From UBA974 sp002292405 (lineage in GTDB: Bacteria > Bacteroidota > Bacteroidia > Flavobacteriales_D > Sanyastnellaceae), in NCBI GenBank assembly GCA_943842425.1, contig CALTBR010000003.1:883672-947671 (forward strand): a stretch of 64,000 nt of DNA, given 5' to 3'. The first letter of the stretch is position 1, and the number at the start of each line of letters is the position of its first letter. Below the pieces are notes generated by a model. The model searched no databases. It was not told the origin of the DNA and worked only from the letters and a program-made list of their open reading frames with translations. Below, piece by piece: positions 42,097 to 50,835 of this stretch. The position numbers and the translations under genes are program-made.

Positions 42097-43596
42097 ATGC
42101 CTAGAGCTAAAAGAAATGAAGAGCCAATACCTTTAAGCCTTCCAGCTAGCTTAATCTCTACTGTAGCTAAGGACCCATCCAACCAGCGTTGGCTATGGAT
42201 TGTTGGTACACTTTCAAATCACATAACCACACAGAAGGAGGATGAAGTAGACTATAACCCTCACTCCTATAAACCTTTGGACAGTCGAATCCTTATTGAT
42301 ATTTTATCTACCTCCTACCCAAAACATCTAGAAAAGCTTAAAAACGAAAAGATTATAGAAGTGGAATTAAGTGAGGATGGTGAGGAGAGTTATGATAGTG
42401 TTACGGGAAAGGCGAAAAGATACCGACTCTGCGAGAAGTATAGAGAAGAGATTATTTCTGATATGGTGGAAATAGTGGAACTCACTAATAATACCCTCAT
42501 TAAAAACATCAATAAATCCTTAATAAAAAAAGCAGAAGAGGTTTATGAAGATCACCCTTGGGTTAGGGAAGAGTTGAGTGCTTTAGATCACCTTTCTTTC
42601 GATACAGATGAGGCTAATAAGCTCTATAGAAAAGCTTATGTGACAAGAGAGTTAAGTGGAAAGAAACTAAACCAAAAGAAACTGTTTAATTTTCATTCTA
42701 ATATCTACAGTCTTTCTCAGATGTTTAGTAAAGACAAAAGGCTTACACGTATCTCAGAAAAGAATGGTAGGTTATTTCATCCACTTACATATAGCAAGAG
42801 GGAATTACGACAGTTTGTAACCAATTCATTTGGGGAATCTGTAGTTGAAATAGACCTTAAATCAGCACAGTTTTTCTTCCTCTGCCAAGCCAAAGCTATA
42901 GCCACTAGATACTCATACGAAAAGAACCTCTCAGAAGGCATTTTAAAGCACATACAAGAACCTATTAAACTCAACTCACATCTACTTAAGGGTACTGCAT
43001 TTGAAGCCTTTATGGAGTCTGTAATAGAGTTTGATATTTACACTGAAATGTCTAGGATAAAGGTCTCTACAAACTATGAATTAAGAGCTGATGAGAGAGA
43101 CCAGAAACATGTTCGAGATAAGGTTAAATTAGAGTTTATTAAGACAGTTCTTTATGGTTATCACTCCTCTTACCCCAAGCATATATATGAAGGAAAAAAG
43201 CCTCATGAGTTATCTCTTTTAGAGAACTTCTATGAACGATATGGACCAGTCATGGACTTTATAAAGAAGATTGCTGATGAGTGTACAAGGAGGAAAGAAG
43301 ATGGGTCTTATTCTAAGTCTGGTTGCTTAGCTATTATACTGCAAAACCTAGAAGGATTCTTCTTCCACCATGTAGTTAGGGAAAGGCTTCAAAAAGAGCT
43401 TGGGGATTTTGGATATTTTATCGTTCATGATGCTTTGTATGTCGACCCAGATTATGAAGAAGAGGTAAGATCATTATTAGTTGATATCACAACAGAACAT
43501 TTTGGGAGGAGATTATATTTTGGGGGGACCGACTCTTCTGAATTAGAGTATATAAAGATGCTTACTCTTTGTCATACTCCAGATATGACAGGTTAA
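42097..43596 (+). CDS. Winged-helix plus family-A-polymerase-like protein of a mobile element
   Basis: 499 residues from ATG 42097. A GTG 15 bp upstream is possible. The N-terminal third looks like a winged helix (LDSRILIDILSTSYPKHLEK followed by LKNEKIIEVE, then KAKRYRLCEKY). The C-terminal half resembles the fingers and palm of family A polymerases: motif A VVEIDLKSAQ with Asp253; a motif B-like stretch with Arg340, Lys344 and Tyr353-Gly354 (VLYGYHSS); an LQNLEG segment (Gln416) like the PIQGTAAD helix; and motif C YFIVHDALYVD with His444-Asp445. No exonuclease domain is present. No close named family is recognised. It may replicate a plasmid, phage or integrative element. Confidence in the fold is moderate. 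Confidence 0.65.
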   Translation: MPRAKRNEEPIPLSLPASLISTVAKDPSNQRWLWIVGTLSNHITTQKEDEVDYNPHSYKPLDSRILIDILSTSYPKHLEKLKNEKIIEVELSEDGEESYDSVTGKAKRYRLCEKYREEIISDMVEIVELTNNTLIKNINKSLIKKAEEVYEDHPWVREELSALDHLSFDTDEANKLYRKAYVTRELSGKKLNQKKLFNFHSNIYSLSQMFSKDKRLTRISEKNGRLFHPLTYSKRELRQFVTNSFGESVVEIDLKSAQFFFLCQAKAIATRYSYEKNLSEGILKHIQEPIKLNSHLLKGTAFEAFMESVIEFDIYTEMSRIKVSTNYELRADERDQKHVRDKVKLEFIKTVLYGYHSSYPKHIYEGKKPHELSLLENFYERYGPVMDFIKKIADECTRRKEDGSYSKSGCLAIILQNLEGFFFHHVVRERLQKELGDFGYFIVHDALYVDPDYEEEVRSLLVDITTEHFGRRLYFGGTDSSELEYIKMLTLCHTPDMTG

Positions 43597-43609
43597 ATTT
43601 CATGAAGAC

Positions 43610-43708
43610 ATGAAGAACGTCTTAGAGAACAACCAAGGCGAGGATGTAGAAATTGTTTTCACCCACGTAAACAACAGCTGGGATAGCTTTACATGGGAGT
43701 TTAAATAA
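43610..43708 (+). CDS. Possible 32-residue ORF or gene remnant
   Basis: A short frame beginning MKNVLENNQGEDVEIVFTHV and ending SWDSFTWEFK. Its composition looks like real protein sequence, but it is short, no family is recognised, and no promoter is seen. It may be the tail of a deleted gene between the polymerase-like gene and the HNH gene. Confidence 0.3.
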   Translation: MKNVLENNQGEDVEIVFTHVNNSWDSFTWEFK

Positions 43709-43750
43709 ACCTAGTTATTATTTGGCATATTGTTTGAATGTTATCTCTAA

Positions 43751-44101
43751 ATGAAGAATAGGAGCAGAAATACTAAAAAAGATAACAAATGGTTTGGTTT
43801 GAACAAGACCGAAGGAGATTGGGAAGTTCATCACATTAATAGAAATCCAAAAAACAACCAAAAGTCTAATCTTATATGCCTTCCAAGAGAAGTACATGTT
43901 TTTTTTGAAGGAAAAATGCAGTCCTACAGAGGAGGTCCGTTACCGAAAGAAGGATATTTTAAAAGAGATAGACTTGAGGTAAAAAAAAAGGAATGGATTA
44001 ATAAAAACAAGTGGAATGGAATTGACCCCAATAATGGTGACGAATATTCTAAAGGGAAACTGATTAAAGAAGGTCCCAAGCAATTAGATATGTTTGATTA
44101 G
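43751..44101 (+). CDS. Small HNH endonuclease-like protein
   Basis: 116 residues. The core WEVHHINRNPKNNQKSNLIC followed by LPREVHVFF matches the HNH pattern: the HH pair, Asn in the middle and the final His. No CxxC zinc knuckles flank it. The remainder is basic and rich in lysine, ending KQLDMFD. Small HNH proteins of this kind are common in phages and mobile elements as homing or packaging nucleases. It lies 9 bp before the zinc-ribbon nuclease gene and is probably co-transcribed with it. Confidence 0.7.
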   Translation: MKNRSRNTKKDNKWFGLNKTEGDWEVHHINRNPKNNQKSNLICLPREVHVFFEGKMQSYRGGPLPKEGYFKRDRLEVKKKEWINKNKWNGIDPNNGDEYSKGKLIKEGPKQLDMFD

Positions 44102-44739
44102 ATTTACTCTATGCGTAAGCCAAAAAAAGGACAGTCTTTAGCGGAGAAGTATCCAGAGTTAGCTGCTCAATGGCACCCTACTAAGAATGGTGAGTTGACT
44201 GCTTATGATATTTCATCAGGGTCAAGTAAGAAAGCCTGGTGGAAATGTTATAAAGAGGAAGATCATGAATGGGAGGCTGCTGTTTCAAATAGATCTAATG
44301 GAAGAGGATGCCCTATTTGTAATGGAAAAAAGGTAGTGAAATCAAACTGCTTATCCAAACAAAACCAAAACTTTCAAAAGAATGGCATCCAACAAAAAAC
44401 GGTGAATTAACTCCATTTGATATTACAGAAAAGAGCAATAAAAGAGTTTGGTGGAAGTGTGATAAAGGTGAAGATCATGAATGGGAAGCTCAAATTAAGA
44501 ATAGATCTATTGGAGACGGGTGTCCTATTTGCTCAAACAGAAAAGTCGTATTATCTAATTGTCTTTCAACAACACATCCAGATTTAATCAAGGAGTGGCA
44601 TTACACTAAGAATGGAGATTTATCACCGAGTAAGGTTTCATCAGGGTCTCATAAAAGAATTTGGTGGAAATGTAGCAAAGGTGAAGATCATGAATGGGAA
44701 TCATCTATTTCACACAGGTCAAAAGGAAGTAAATGCCCT

Positions 44740-45864
44740 GTGTGCTCAAACAAAAAAATCGTATTATCTAACTGTATAGCTTCTACTCACCCAAAGTTAG
44801 CTGCTCAATGGCACCCTACTAAAAATGGCACTCTGTCACCATATGATGTAACTGTTGGATCAAACAAAAAAGCATGGTGGAAGTGTCCAAAAGGGGACGA
44901 TCATGAATGGGTTGCAACACTAAACTCAAGAGGTACAGGCTGTCCCGTTTGCTCAAATCAAAAGATAGTTTTGTCTAATTGTTTAGCTTCTACTCACCCG
45001 AAGTTGGCTGCTCAATGGCACCCTACTAAGAATAAAAATAATTCAATTTATAATATAGGTGCAGGTTCAGGTAAAAAAGTTTGGTGGAAGTGTGATAAAG
45101 GTGAAGATCATGAATGGGAATCATCTTTAGTAAATAGGCTAAAAGGTAAAAACTGCCCTGTATGCTCTGGCAGAAAAGCAATAATTTCAAACTGCTTAGC
45201 TACAACTCACCCACAACTTGCTGCACAATGGCACCCAACAAAAAATGGGGATTTAACTCCTTATGATGTTAAAGCAGGAAGTAGTTCCAAAAAAATATGG
45301 TGGAAATGTAGCAAAGGTGAAGATCATGAATGGAAAACAGTAGTTGAAAAAAGAACCATTGGAAGAAATTGTCCCTTTTGCGACTTAACCCCGCAATCCA
45401 AACAAGAGCTTACAATCACATTTGAATTGCTTACGCTATTCCCAGACATTAACCCTAGAGGTTTTAAGACTAGAGTAGAAGGCAAGCTATGGTCAATAGA
45501 CATATACATACCGCTCTTACATCTTGGGGTTGAATTTGATGGAAGTTACTGGCATAAAGACAAAGTAGCGTTAGACAAGCTTAAAACAAAGAAGCTGAAA
45601 AGAGAAGGGTTTAATATCCTTAGAGTTAGAGAGGAACCGCTTAAAAAGATCTCTGACTCAGACATCATATCTACACAACCGTTTAATGCTAAAGAGATCA
45701 CTAATAATATCCTGACTCACATAATGAACAGCTTCGAACTTGAAGACGTATTAGTGAAGAAAATAAAGGCTTACATATCTAAAAAGAAACTCCAAAACGA
45801 GAAAGGCTTAGACGAGTATATTGAGATGATACTTACGAGAAAGCAGAGAAAGATTAGTCTTTAA
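44740..45864 (+). CDS. Downstream open segment of the zinc-ribbon nuclease
   Basis: 374 residues in one open frame from the first ATG after the frameshift. It holds zinc ribbons four to six and the whole Vsr-like nuclease domain. The same frame is open further back to about 44368. If the frameshift is real, this fragment might still be made. If it is a sequencing error, the full gene starts at 44111. Confidence 0.65.
   Translation: MCSNKKIVLSNCIASTHPKLAAQWHPTKNGTLSPYDVTVGSNKKAWWKCPKGDDHEWVATLNSRGTGCPVCSNQKIVLSNCLASTHPKLAAQWHPTKNKNNSIYNIGAGSGKKVWWKCDKGEDHEWESSLVNRLKGKNCPVCSGRKAIISNCLATTHPQLAAQWHPTKNGDLTPYDVKAGSSSKKIWWKCSKGEDHEWKTVVEKRTIGRNCPFCDLTPQSKQELTITFELLTLFPDINPRGFKTRVEGKLWSIDIYIPLLHLGVEFDGSYWHKDKVALDKLKTKKLKREGFNILRVREEPLKKISDSDIISTQPFNAKEITNNILTHIMNSFELEDVLVKKIKAYISKKKLQNEKGLDEYIEMILTRKQRKISL
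45800..45862 (+). repeat. Spacer copy 1: the nuclease 3' end
   Basis: The last 20 codons of the nuclease gene. The same sequence, apart from small changes, recurs at 46634-46671, 51523-51581 and 54088-54148. Relative to copies 3 and 4 this copy lacks one base in CTTACAGAG. That shifts the reading from a stop after EKAEKD to the longer tail RKQRKISL. Confidence 0.85.
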
Positions 45865-46528
45865 TGCAGCGTGCGGAGAAGCCTAGATCTTTACCTTCCA
45901 TATTTTTTTCAATGCTATCGTATTTAAATAGACCTCTTTTCCAAGCCCAAGAAGTATTTTCAATCGTTTCACTGGATGTCCAAAAACCACAATAATCCTC
46001 GACCATTATAAATACGTGGGAATAAATACCACCTGCTATGGCATTAAACCCTGTTGAATTTGTTCCATTCCATTGAATTTCTGATTTTAAATATTTCCCT
46101 TGATTTGTGTCAAATCTGAAGTCACTTTTAGCTTCTTCTTCTGACATTCCAAGGTGAATTTCTAAACTTGACCAATCACCGTCGGATGGTATATGCCATC
46201 CACTTGGGCAAATACCCTCAGTCATCACGGCAGACCAGTTGTACAAGACTCCGTAAGTCTTGAAGTTATTTGTTGTCATAGCTGCATCTACATCTGTACC
46301 TTGGTAGTCGTAAACGTAGTAATATGGATCTGTTGCACTTCTTTTATCTGCTGGCACAACACTTGGAAGGTATCTGCAATTCTCAGCAAACCAACAGTGA
46401 TCACCAATCTCTACAATGTCATATTCATATCCTTGGTATGCTACCGAGGTCTGGTTGTTACATGGAGATTGAGCGTACAAGCCAACCCCCATCATCAAAC
46501 ACAATATAACAGCAACTAAATATCTCAT
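45854..46528 (-). CDS. Secreted FISUMP-domain protein
   Basis: 224 residues. Signal peptide MRYLVAVILCLMMGVGLYAQ. The rest is one FISUMP (Fibrobacter succinogenes major paralogous) domain: YEYDIVEIGDHCWFAENCRY at the start, TYGVLYNWSAVMTEGICPSG, STGFNAIAGG, and the terminal FSARCIKD. The role is unknown; these domains are found on surface and secreted proteins. A dyad abuts the ATG. It converges with the nuclease gene. It is intact, unlike most of its neighbours. Confidence 0.88.
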   Translation of the reverse strand: MRYLVAVILCLMMGVGLYAQSPCNNQTSVAYQGYEYDIVEIGDHCWFAENCRYLPSVVPADKRSATDPYYYVYDYQGTDVDAAMTTNNFKTYGVLYNWSAVMTEGICPSGWHIPSDGDWSSLEIHLGMSEEEAKSDFRFDTNQGKYLKSEIQWNGTNSTGFNAIAGGIYSHVFIMVEDYCGFWTSSETIENTSWAWKRGLFKYDSIEKNMEGKDLGFSARCIKD

Positions 46529-46671
46529 AGTCTATAATTTAGACTTACAAGATACAGCTATTCAGATTTATAGCCTCGGCATATCAGAAAGTTTAAGACT
46601 AAGTAGTGCTAAGCACTAAGTAACAGCAAGACTAGAAAGGCTTAGACGAGTATCTTGAAATGATTAAATAA
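46529..46671 (-). repeat. Spacer copy 2
   Basis: Holds, from the start codon outward, an AGTCTA-TAATT-TAGACT dyad (46529-46545), a conserved block with ATAGCCTCGGCATAT, a hairpin around AGTGCTAAGCACT (46605-46617), and on the plus strand a nuclease-tail remnant (46634-46671). The remnant reads KGLDEYLEMIK and a stop. Compared with copy 1 it shows one Ile-to-Leu change and synonymous third-base changes, as expected for once-coding sequence. Confidence 0.8.
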
Positions 46672-47281
46672 TGGATTTAGTTACACTAGTTAATAATGGT
46701 GCTCCTGAATAAAGAGCACTTGATTTAATCAGAGTAGCCTCATAATAGGGGAAATTCATTCCTGCTACTGGCGACCAGATTCTTAGTGTCATAATTTCAT
46801 CAGTAGTGAAATCAAAGTCTAATGTAGCAGTTGATACAATACCATTGGCATTTAGATCATAGACTGAGGAACCAGCCGAACTAGTCGTCCAGCTAACATG
46901 ATAACTTGCTCCAGGTGGAAAGGGAAATACATTAATTATTTCTAATTCTATGTCATCCGTTGTTGAATCATCTAACCATATTCTAACTAGACCATCATTA
47001 TACAAATCAACATCTCCACTATTGGTGTTTACAATACTAAATGCTTGCTGATCTTGCAAAGCTTGATAGAGGATCTGTATCCACTCACTAAGCGCTGTAT
47101 CCCCTACCATAATCTCTGCTGGAGAGAAAGGACTCCCGTAAGCAGATATTGTGTTTAAGACATCAGAAACAGCTACATACTGATCGTTGTCAGAATCAGG
47201 ATTATACGGGTATGTAAGCGGTTCTTGAGCTGTGAGAGACAGCGTAAAGACACATAACAAAGAAGTAAGTAAATATCTCAT
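46664..47281 (-). CDS. Secreted protein with dockerin-like N-terminal segment
   Basis: 205 residues. Signal peptide MRYLLTSLLCVFTLSLTAQ. Next comes YPYNPDSDNDQYVAVSDVLN, a calcium-loop-like segment shared by the other array proteins, then PAEIMVGDTALSEWIQILYQ, which recurs in the gene at 51578-53201. The remainder is beta-rich with no known family (DLNANGIVSTATLDFDFTTD). It lies 10 bp after the DUF285 gene, so it is probably the last gene of that unit. Confidence 0.75.
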   Translation of the reverse strand: MRYLLTSLLCVFTLSLTAQEPLTYPYNPDSDNDQYVAVSDVLNTISAYGSPFSPAEIMVGDTALSEWIQILYQALQDQQAFSIVNTNSGDVDLYNDGLVRIWLDDSTTDDIELEIINVFPFPPGASYHVSWTTSSAGSSVYDLNANGIVSTATLDFDFTTDEIMTLRIWSPVAGMNFPYYEATLIKSSALYSGAPLLTSVTKSII

Positions 47282-47373
47282 AATTTAAGTTTTAATCCTT
47301 TATGCAACGAGAAGAAAAGCCATTTGAATTTAGGAAGGTGCTTCGATGGACATTAATGGAAGTACTGTAGATT

Positions 47374-49767
47374 TCACGTCTTTTTTGGTTTGAAGACCAC
47401 CAGGCGCCACTGACACCTTCGCCACCAAAAATCGGATCCCCCCCAGTCCGCGCTATAACGGTAACCGCCTGGCAAGCCGTTAAAACCACTTGAGTTAGTC
47501 GCACCTGTATTTGGTGGAAGCCAGAGGTTATAGCCCACTTGCTTCATCTTGCCTCCTGCAACTCCCTCTCCTCCTAAGAAATCGGTTAGTTGTGTAAACT
47601 CCTCATCTGTTGGAAAGCCCCAACCACTTGGGCAAACATTACCTGTAAATGCACCTAACATATTGTATAGCACCCCGTACGTCTCATAGTTAGTAGTTGC
47701 TTTAGCAGCTGAAACATCTGTTCCTTCGTAGCCATAAACGTAGTAGTGAGGGGAATTAGCACTTCCAATAGAGGAAGGCGATACATCTGGTAAGTAACGA
47801 CAGTTCTCTGAAAACCAACACTGATCTCCGATTTGAACTGTAGAATAGTTATAACCTTGATGATTAATCTCATCTCCACAAGAATTGAAAGGACTTGAAC
47901 AAAATTCAAACCATTCATATGGCCAGTTCTCATTTAAATAAAACGAAGTGTGGATGGAACATCTATTTTCATCTGAAAGAGAAGAAGCCTGATCAAAAAT
48001 AGAGGTCATAGTTGTTACACTTGACACATTCCAGGCAGAAATATCTTCATTAAAATTAGAAGCACCATTGAACATATAGTCCATATTAGTTACACTTGAT
48101 ACATCCCAAGACGACAGATCACTATTGAAATTAGAAGTACCAGTAAACATTCCGAACATCGTCGTTACGCTTGAAACATCCCAAGAGGAAATATCTCCAC
48201 TAAAACCAGAATTACCAAACATATTAGACATATCTGTCACACTTGATACATCCCAAGAGGAGAGATTTCCATTGAAACTAGAATAATAAAACATATTACC
48301 CATATTCGTCACACTTGATACATCCCATAATGAAATATCTCCACTAAAACCCGAAAGCCAAAACATTCTAGTCATATCTGTCACACTTGACACATCCCAA
48401 GCGGTGAGGTCTCTATTAAAAGATATGTTATTTTGAAACATCCCAGACATATCTGTCACACTTGAAACATCCCAAGATGAAAGATCTCCATTAAAATTTT
48501 CAGTTGAGGCAAACATGCCGCCCATATTCGTCACACTTGATACATCCCAAGATGAAAGATCTCCATTAAAATTTTCAGTTGAGGCAAACATGCCGCCCAT
48601 ATTCGTCACACTTGATACATCCCAAGATGAAAGATCTCCATTGAAAGTGGCATGTGCAGCAAACATGCTGCTCATATCTGTCACACTCGACACATCCCAA
48701 GCGGAGATATCTCCGTTAAAAATCACAATACCGCCGACGTTACCGCTGCGGCCAAACATGCCGCCCATATTCGTCACACTTGATACATCCCAAGAGGCAA
48801 GACTTCCATTGAAACTGTCGTTACCGAAAAACATGCGGCTCATATCCGTCACACTTGACGCATCCCAAGAAGAAATATCTCCATTGAAACTGGACCATCT
48901 AAAGATATAGCTCATATCCGTCACACTTGACACATCCCAAGCGGTGAGGTCTCTATTAAAAGATATGTTATTTTGAAACATCCCAGACATATCCGTCACA
49001 CTTGACACATCCCAAGAAGAAATATCTCCATTGAAAATGCTGGTATTCCCTGAAGGGTCAATAGTTGGGTTTAAACCACCGAACATGCCGCTCATATCCG
49101 TCACACTGGAGACATCCCAAGAAGAGATATCTCCATTGAAACTAGCAGCTGCATTAAACATTCCGCGCATATTCGTCACACTTGAAACATCCCATGCAGA
49201 AATATCTCTATTAAAAATGGTCTGTGAAAAAAACATGTTGCTCATATCTGTCACACTCGACACATCCCAAGCGGAGATATCTCCGTTGAAAATGTCATTA
49301 CCTATAAACATTCCAGACATATCCGTCACACTTGAAACATCCCAAGACGAAAGATCTCCAGTAAAAGTGTCATTTGCGCTAAACATTCCAGACATATTCG
49401 TCACACTTGAAACATCCCAAGAGGAGATGTCTTCGTTGTAACTAGTGTTATGTCCAAACATATTTTGCATATTTACCACACTTGATACATCCCAAGACGA
49501 AAGATCTCCATTAAACATGGAATTTGAGCTAAACATAAATTCCATGTTTATTACACTTGATACATCCCACGCAGAGATATCTCCATTAAAAGTTGAGTAA
49601 TGAAACAATAAACTCATATCAGTGATACTTGAAACATTCCAATCACTGATGTGTCCATAGGTTGCTTCTGCTGAAGCTTGATCAGAAATCCACAAGTCTA
49701 CTGCTTCGTGAATGTTGTCATCGGTAAGTGGAGTTAGCGGTTCAGGACAATTACTCAGACCAATCAT
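47374..49767 (-). CDS. Longest open segment of the DUF285/FISUMP protein
   Basis: 797 residues. It begins in the second module, whose first ATG is probably internal, and holds 22 DUF285 repeats of about 25 residues, then SLSDENRCSIHTSF, then most of a FISUMP domain (STVQIGDQCWFSENCRYLPD, GVLYNMLGAFTGNVCPSGWG). It leaves the family frame after GGSDF. The remaining FISUMP end is in another frame at 47292-47432. Near-identical neighbouring repeats (for example ASTENFNGDLSSWDVSSVTN twice in a row) suggest recent unit duplication. Confidence 0.7.
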   Translation of the reverse strand: MIGLSNCPEPLTPLTDDNIHEAVDLWISDQASAEATYGHISDWNVSSITDMSLLFHYSTFNGDISAWDVSSVINMEFMFSSNSMFNGDLSSWDVSSVVNMQNMFGHNTSYNEDISSWDVSSVTNMSGMFSANDTFTGDLSSWDVSSVTDMSGMFIGNDIFNGDISAWDVSSVTDMSNMFFSQTIFNRDISAWDVSSVTNMRGMFNAAASFNGDISSWDVSSVTDMSGMFGGLNPTIDPSGNTSIFNGDISSWDVSSVTDMSGMFQNNISFNRDLTAWDVSSVTDMSYIFRWSSFNGDISSWDASSVTDMSRMFFGNDSFNGSLASWDVSSVTNMGGMFGRSGNVGGIVIFNGDISAWDVSSVTDMSSMFAAHATFNGDLSSWDVSSVTNMGGMFASTENFNGDLSSWDVSSVTNMGGMFASTENFNGDLSSWDVSSVTDMSGMFQNNISFNRDLTAWDVSSVTDMTRMFWLSGFSGDISLWDVSSVTNMGNMFYYSSFNGNLSSWDVSSVTDMSNMFGNSGFSGDISSWDVSSVTTMFGMFTGTSNFNSDLSSWDVSSVTNMDYMFNGASNFNEDISAWNVSSVTTMTSIFDQASSLSDENRCSIHTSFYLNENWPYEWFEFCSSPFNSCGDEINHQGYNYSTVQIGDQCWFSENCRYLPDVSPSSIGSANSPHYYVYGYEGTDVSAAKATTNYETYGVLYNMLGAFTGNVCPSGWGFPTDEEFTQLTDFLGGEGVAGGKMKQVGYNLWLPPNTGATNSSGFNGLPGGYRYSADWGGSDFWWRRCQWRLVVFKPKKT

Positions 49768-50329
49768 ACGGCCAGTTCTCGTTTTGTTCTGAAAAAGAAG
49801 TGTGGATTAAACATTGGTTTTCTTCTGAGAGGGCTGAAGTAGATCAAACATACCATCAAAAATTGAAACACTTGAAACATCCCAAGAGGAAATGTTGCCA
49901 TTGAAACTGGAAGCTTGGTTAAACATGTTGCTCATATCCATTACATTGGAAACATCCCAAGCGGAGATATCTTGCCATTGAAACTGGTCAGCATTTTTGA
50001 AAAGACTTCCAATTCATATCCAGTCACACTTGAAACATCCCAAGCGGAGAGATCTCCATTGAAACTGGAAGCTATGCCGAAAACATCGCAGATTCATAGT
50101 CCGTCACACTTGAAACATCCCAAGAGGAGATGTCGCCATTGAAATTAGTTAGCTTGCTCAAACATATTAGTCATACTCGTCACACTTGAAACATCCCATG
50201 CGGAGATATCACCATTGAAACTGGAAGCTTGGTTAAACATGTTGCTCATATCCATTACATTGGAAACATCCCAAGAGGACATGTTGCCATTGAAACTGTT
50301 AGCACTTTCAAACATCGCGTGCATACTCG

Positions 50330-50827
50330 TCACACTTGAAACATCCCAAGCGGTGAGATCGCCATTGAAACTGGCAGCTTAAAAACAGATGAATCCATAT
50401 TCGTTACACTTGAAACATCCCACTCACTGATGTGGCCATATGTAGCTACAGCTTGAGGGATTGAAGCCAGCCACAAGTCTACTGCTTCATGAATGTTGTC
50501 ATTTGTGATGGGTATTAGGTCGCAAATACCATCTCCATCAACATCAGCCAAACAATTTCCTCCACAAACTCCAATTACATCTATATCATCACAAGGCTCG
50601 GTAGGGTTAGACTGGTAATTACAGGCTGCTTCGTCTATGCAGTCATCTTCACTATCCCAAACTCCATCTGAGTCCATGTCTGCGTCTCCAAATACAGCAA
50701 GTAGCCCTAACAAATCACTAATGCCAATCGCTCCATCCTCATCCCCGTCGTATGGAGTGGGACAGTCAACTTGAGCTGTTAGAGACAGCGTCAAGAAACA
50801 GAGTGTGAGTGTAAAGAAGTTTTTCAT
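50330..50827 (-). CDS. N-terminal segment of the DUF285 protein
   Basis: 165 residues with signal peptide, EF-hand/dockerin-like segments (YDGDEDGAIGISDLLGLLAV, DADMDSDGVWDSEDD), a VCGG-type motif (VIGVCGGNCLADVDGDGICD) and the first DUF285 unit, after which the frame shifts. It starts 8 bp after the stop of the preceding MRYL gene, so translation is likely coupled. Confidence 0.6.
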   Translation of the reverse strand: MKNFFTLTLCFLTLSLTAQVDCPTPYDGDEDGAIGISDLLGLLAVFGDADMDSDGVWDSEDDCIDEAACNYQSNPTEPCDDIDVIGVCGGNCLADVDGDGICDLIPITNDNIHEAVDLWLASIPQAVATYGHISEWDVSSVTNMDSSVFKLPVSMAISPLGMFQV

Positions 50828-50835
50828 TGTTGTGT

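Larger units (their letters stand above)
44111..45864 (+). pseudogene. Six-zinc-ribbon Vsr-like endonuclease, one frameshift
   Basis: One gene of about 580 codons split by a single lost base near 44355-44368, in the A/C-rich stretch after SNCLSK. Restoring that base joins both parts. Six repeats of about 66 residues each have the form LAAQWHPTKNGxLxPYD, then VWWKC, GEDHEWE and CPVCS, matching the probable zinc-ribbon family DUF4379. The C-terminal domain is a Vsr/DUF559-type PD-(D/E)xK nuclease with Glu in SKQELT, Asp in LWSIDIYIP, the core VEFDGSYWHKD and REGFNILRVRE. The last codons (KGLDEYIEMILTRKQRKISL) recur as remnants in downstream spacers. It converges with the first surface gene and overlaps it by 11 bp. 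Confidence 0.8.
47292..50827 (-). pseudogene. BspA/DUF285-repeat surface protein with FISUMP end, frame-disrupted
   Basis: Begins MKNFFTLTLCFLTLSLTAQ at 50827, then an EF-hand-like region (DADMDSDGVWDSEDDCID) and two tandem modules. Each module opens with DDNIHEAVDLW and TYGHIS and continues with 25-residue repeats of the form WDVSSVTDMSxMFxxxxxFNGDLSS. The C-terminus is a FISUMP domain ending SSRCIKD. Frames are broken around 49770-50400 at several points and again near 47430 by an extra T in a run of five. Either one gene of about 1,170 codons or two tandem genes fits. Such leucine-rich-like repeats act in adhesion in BspA proteins. Confidence 0.65.

Noticed and set aside
48515..49441. Plus-strand frames with repeated VTLDTSQ opposite the DUF285 repeats
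   Set aside because: Antisense of the 75-bp coding repeats; no start signal and no known domain.
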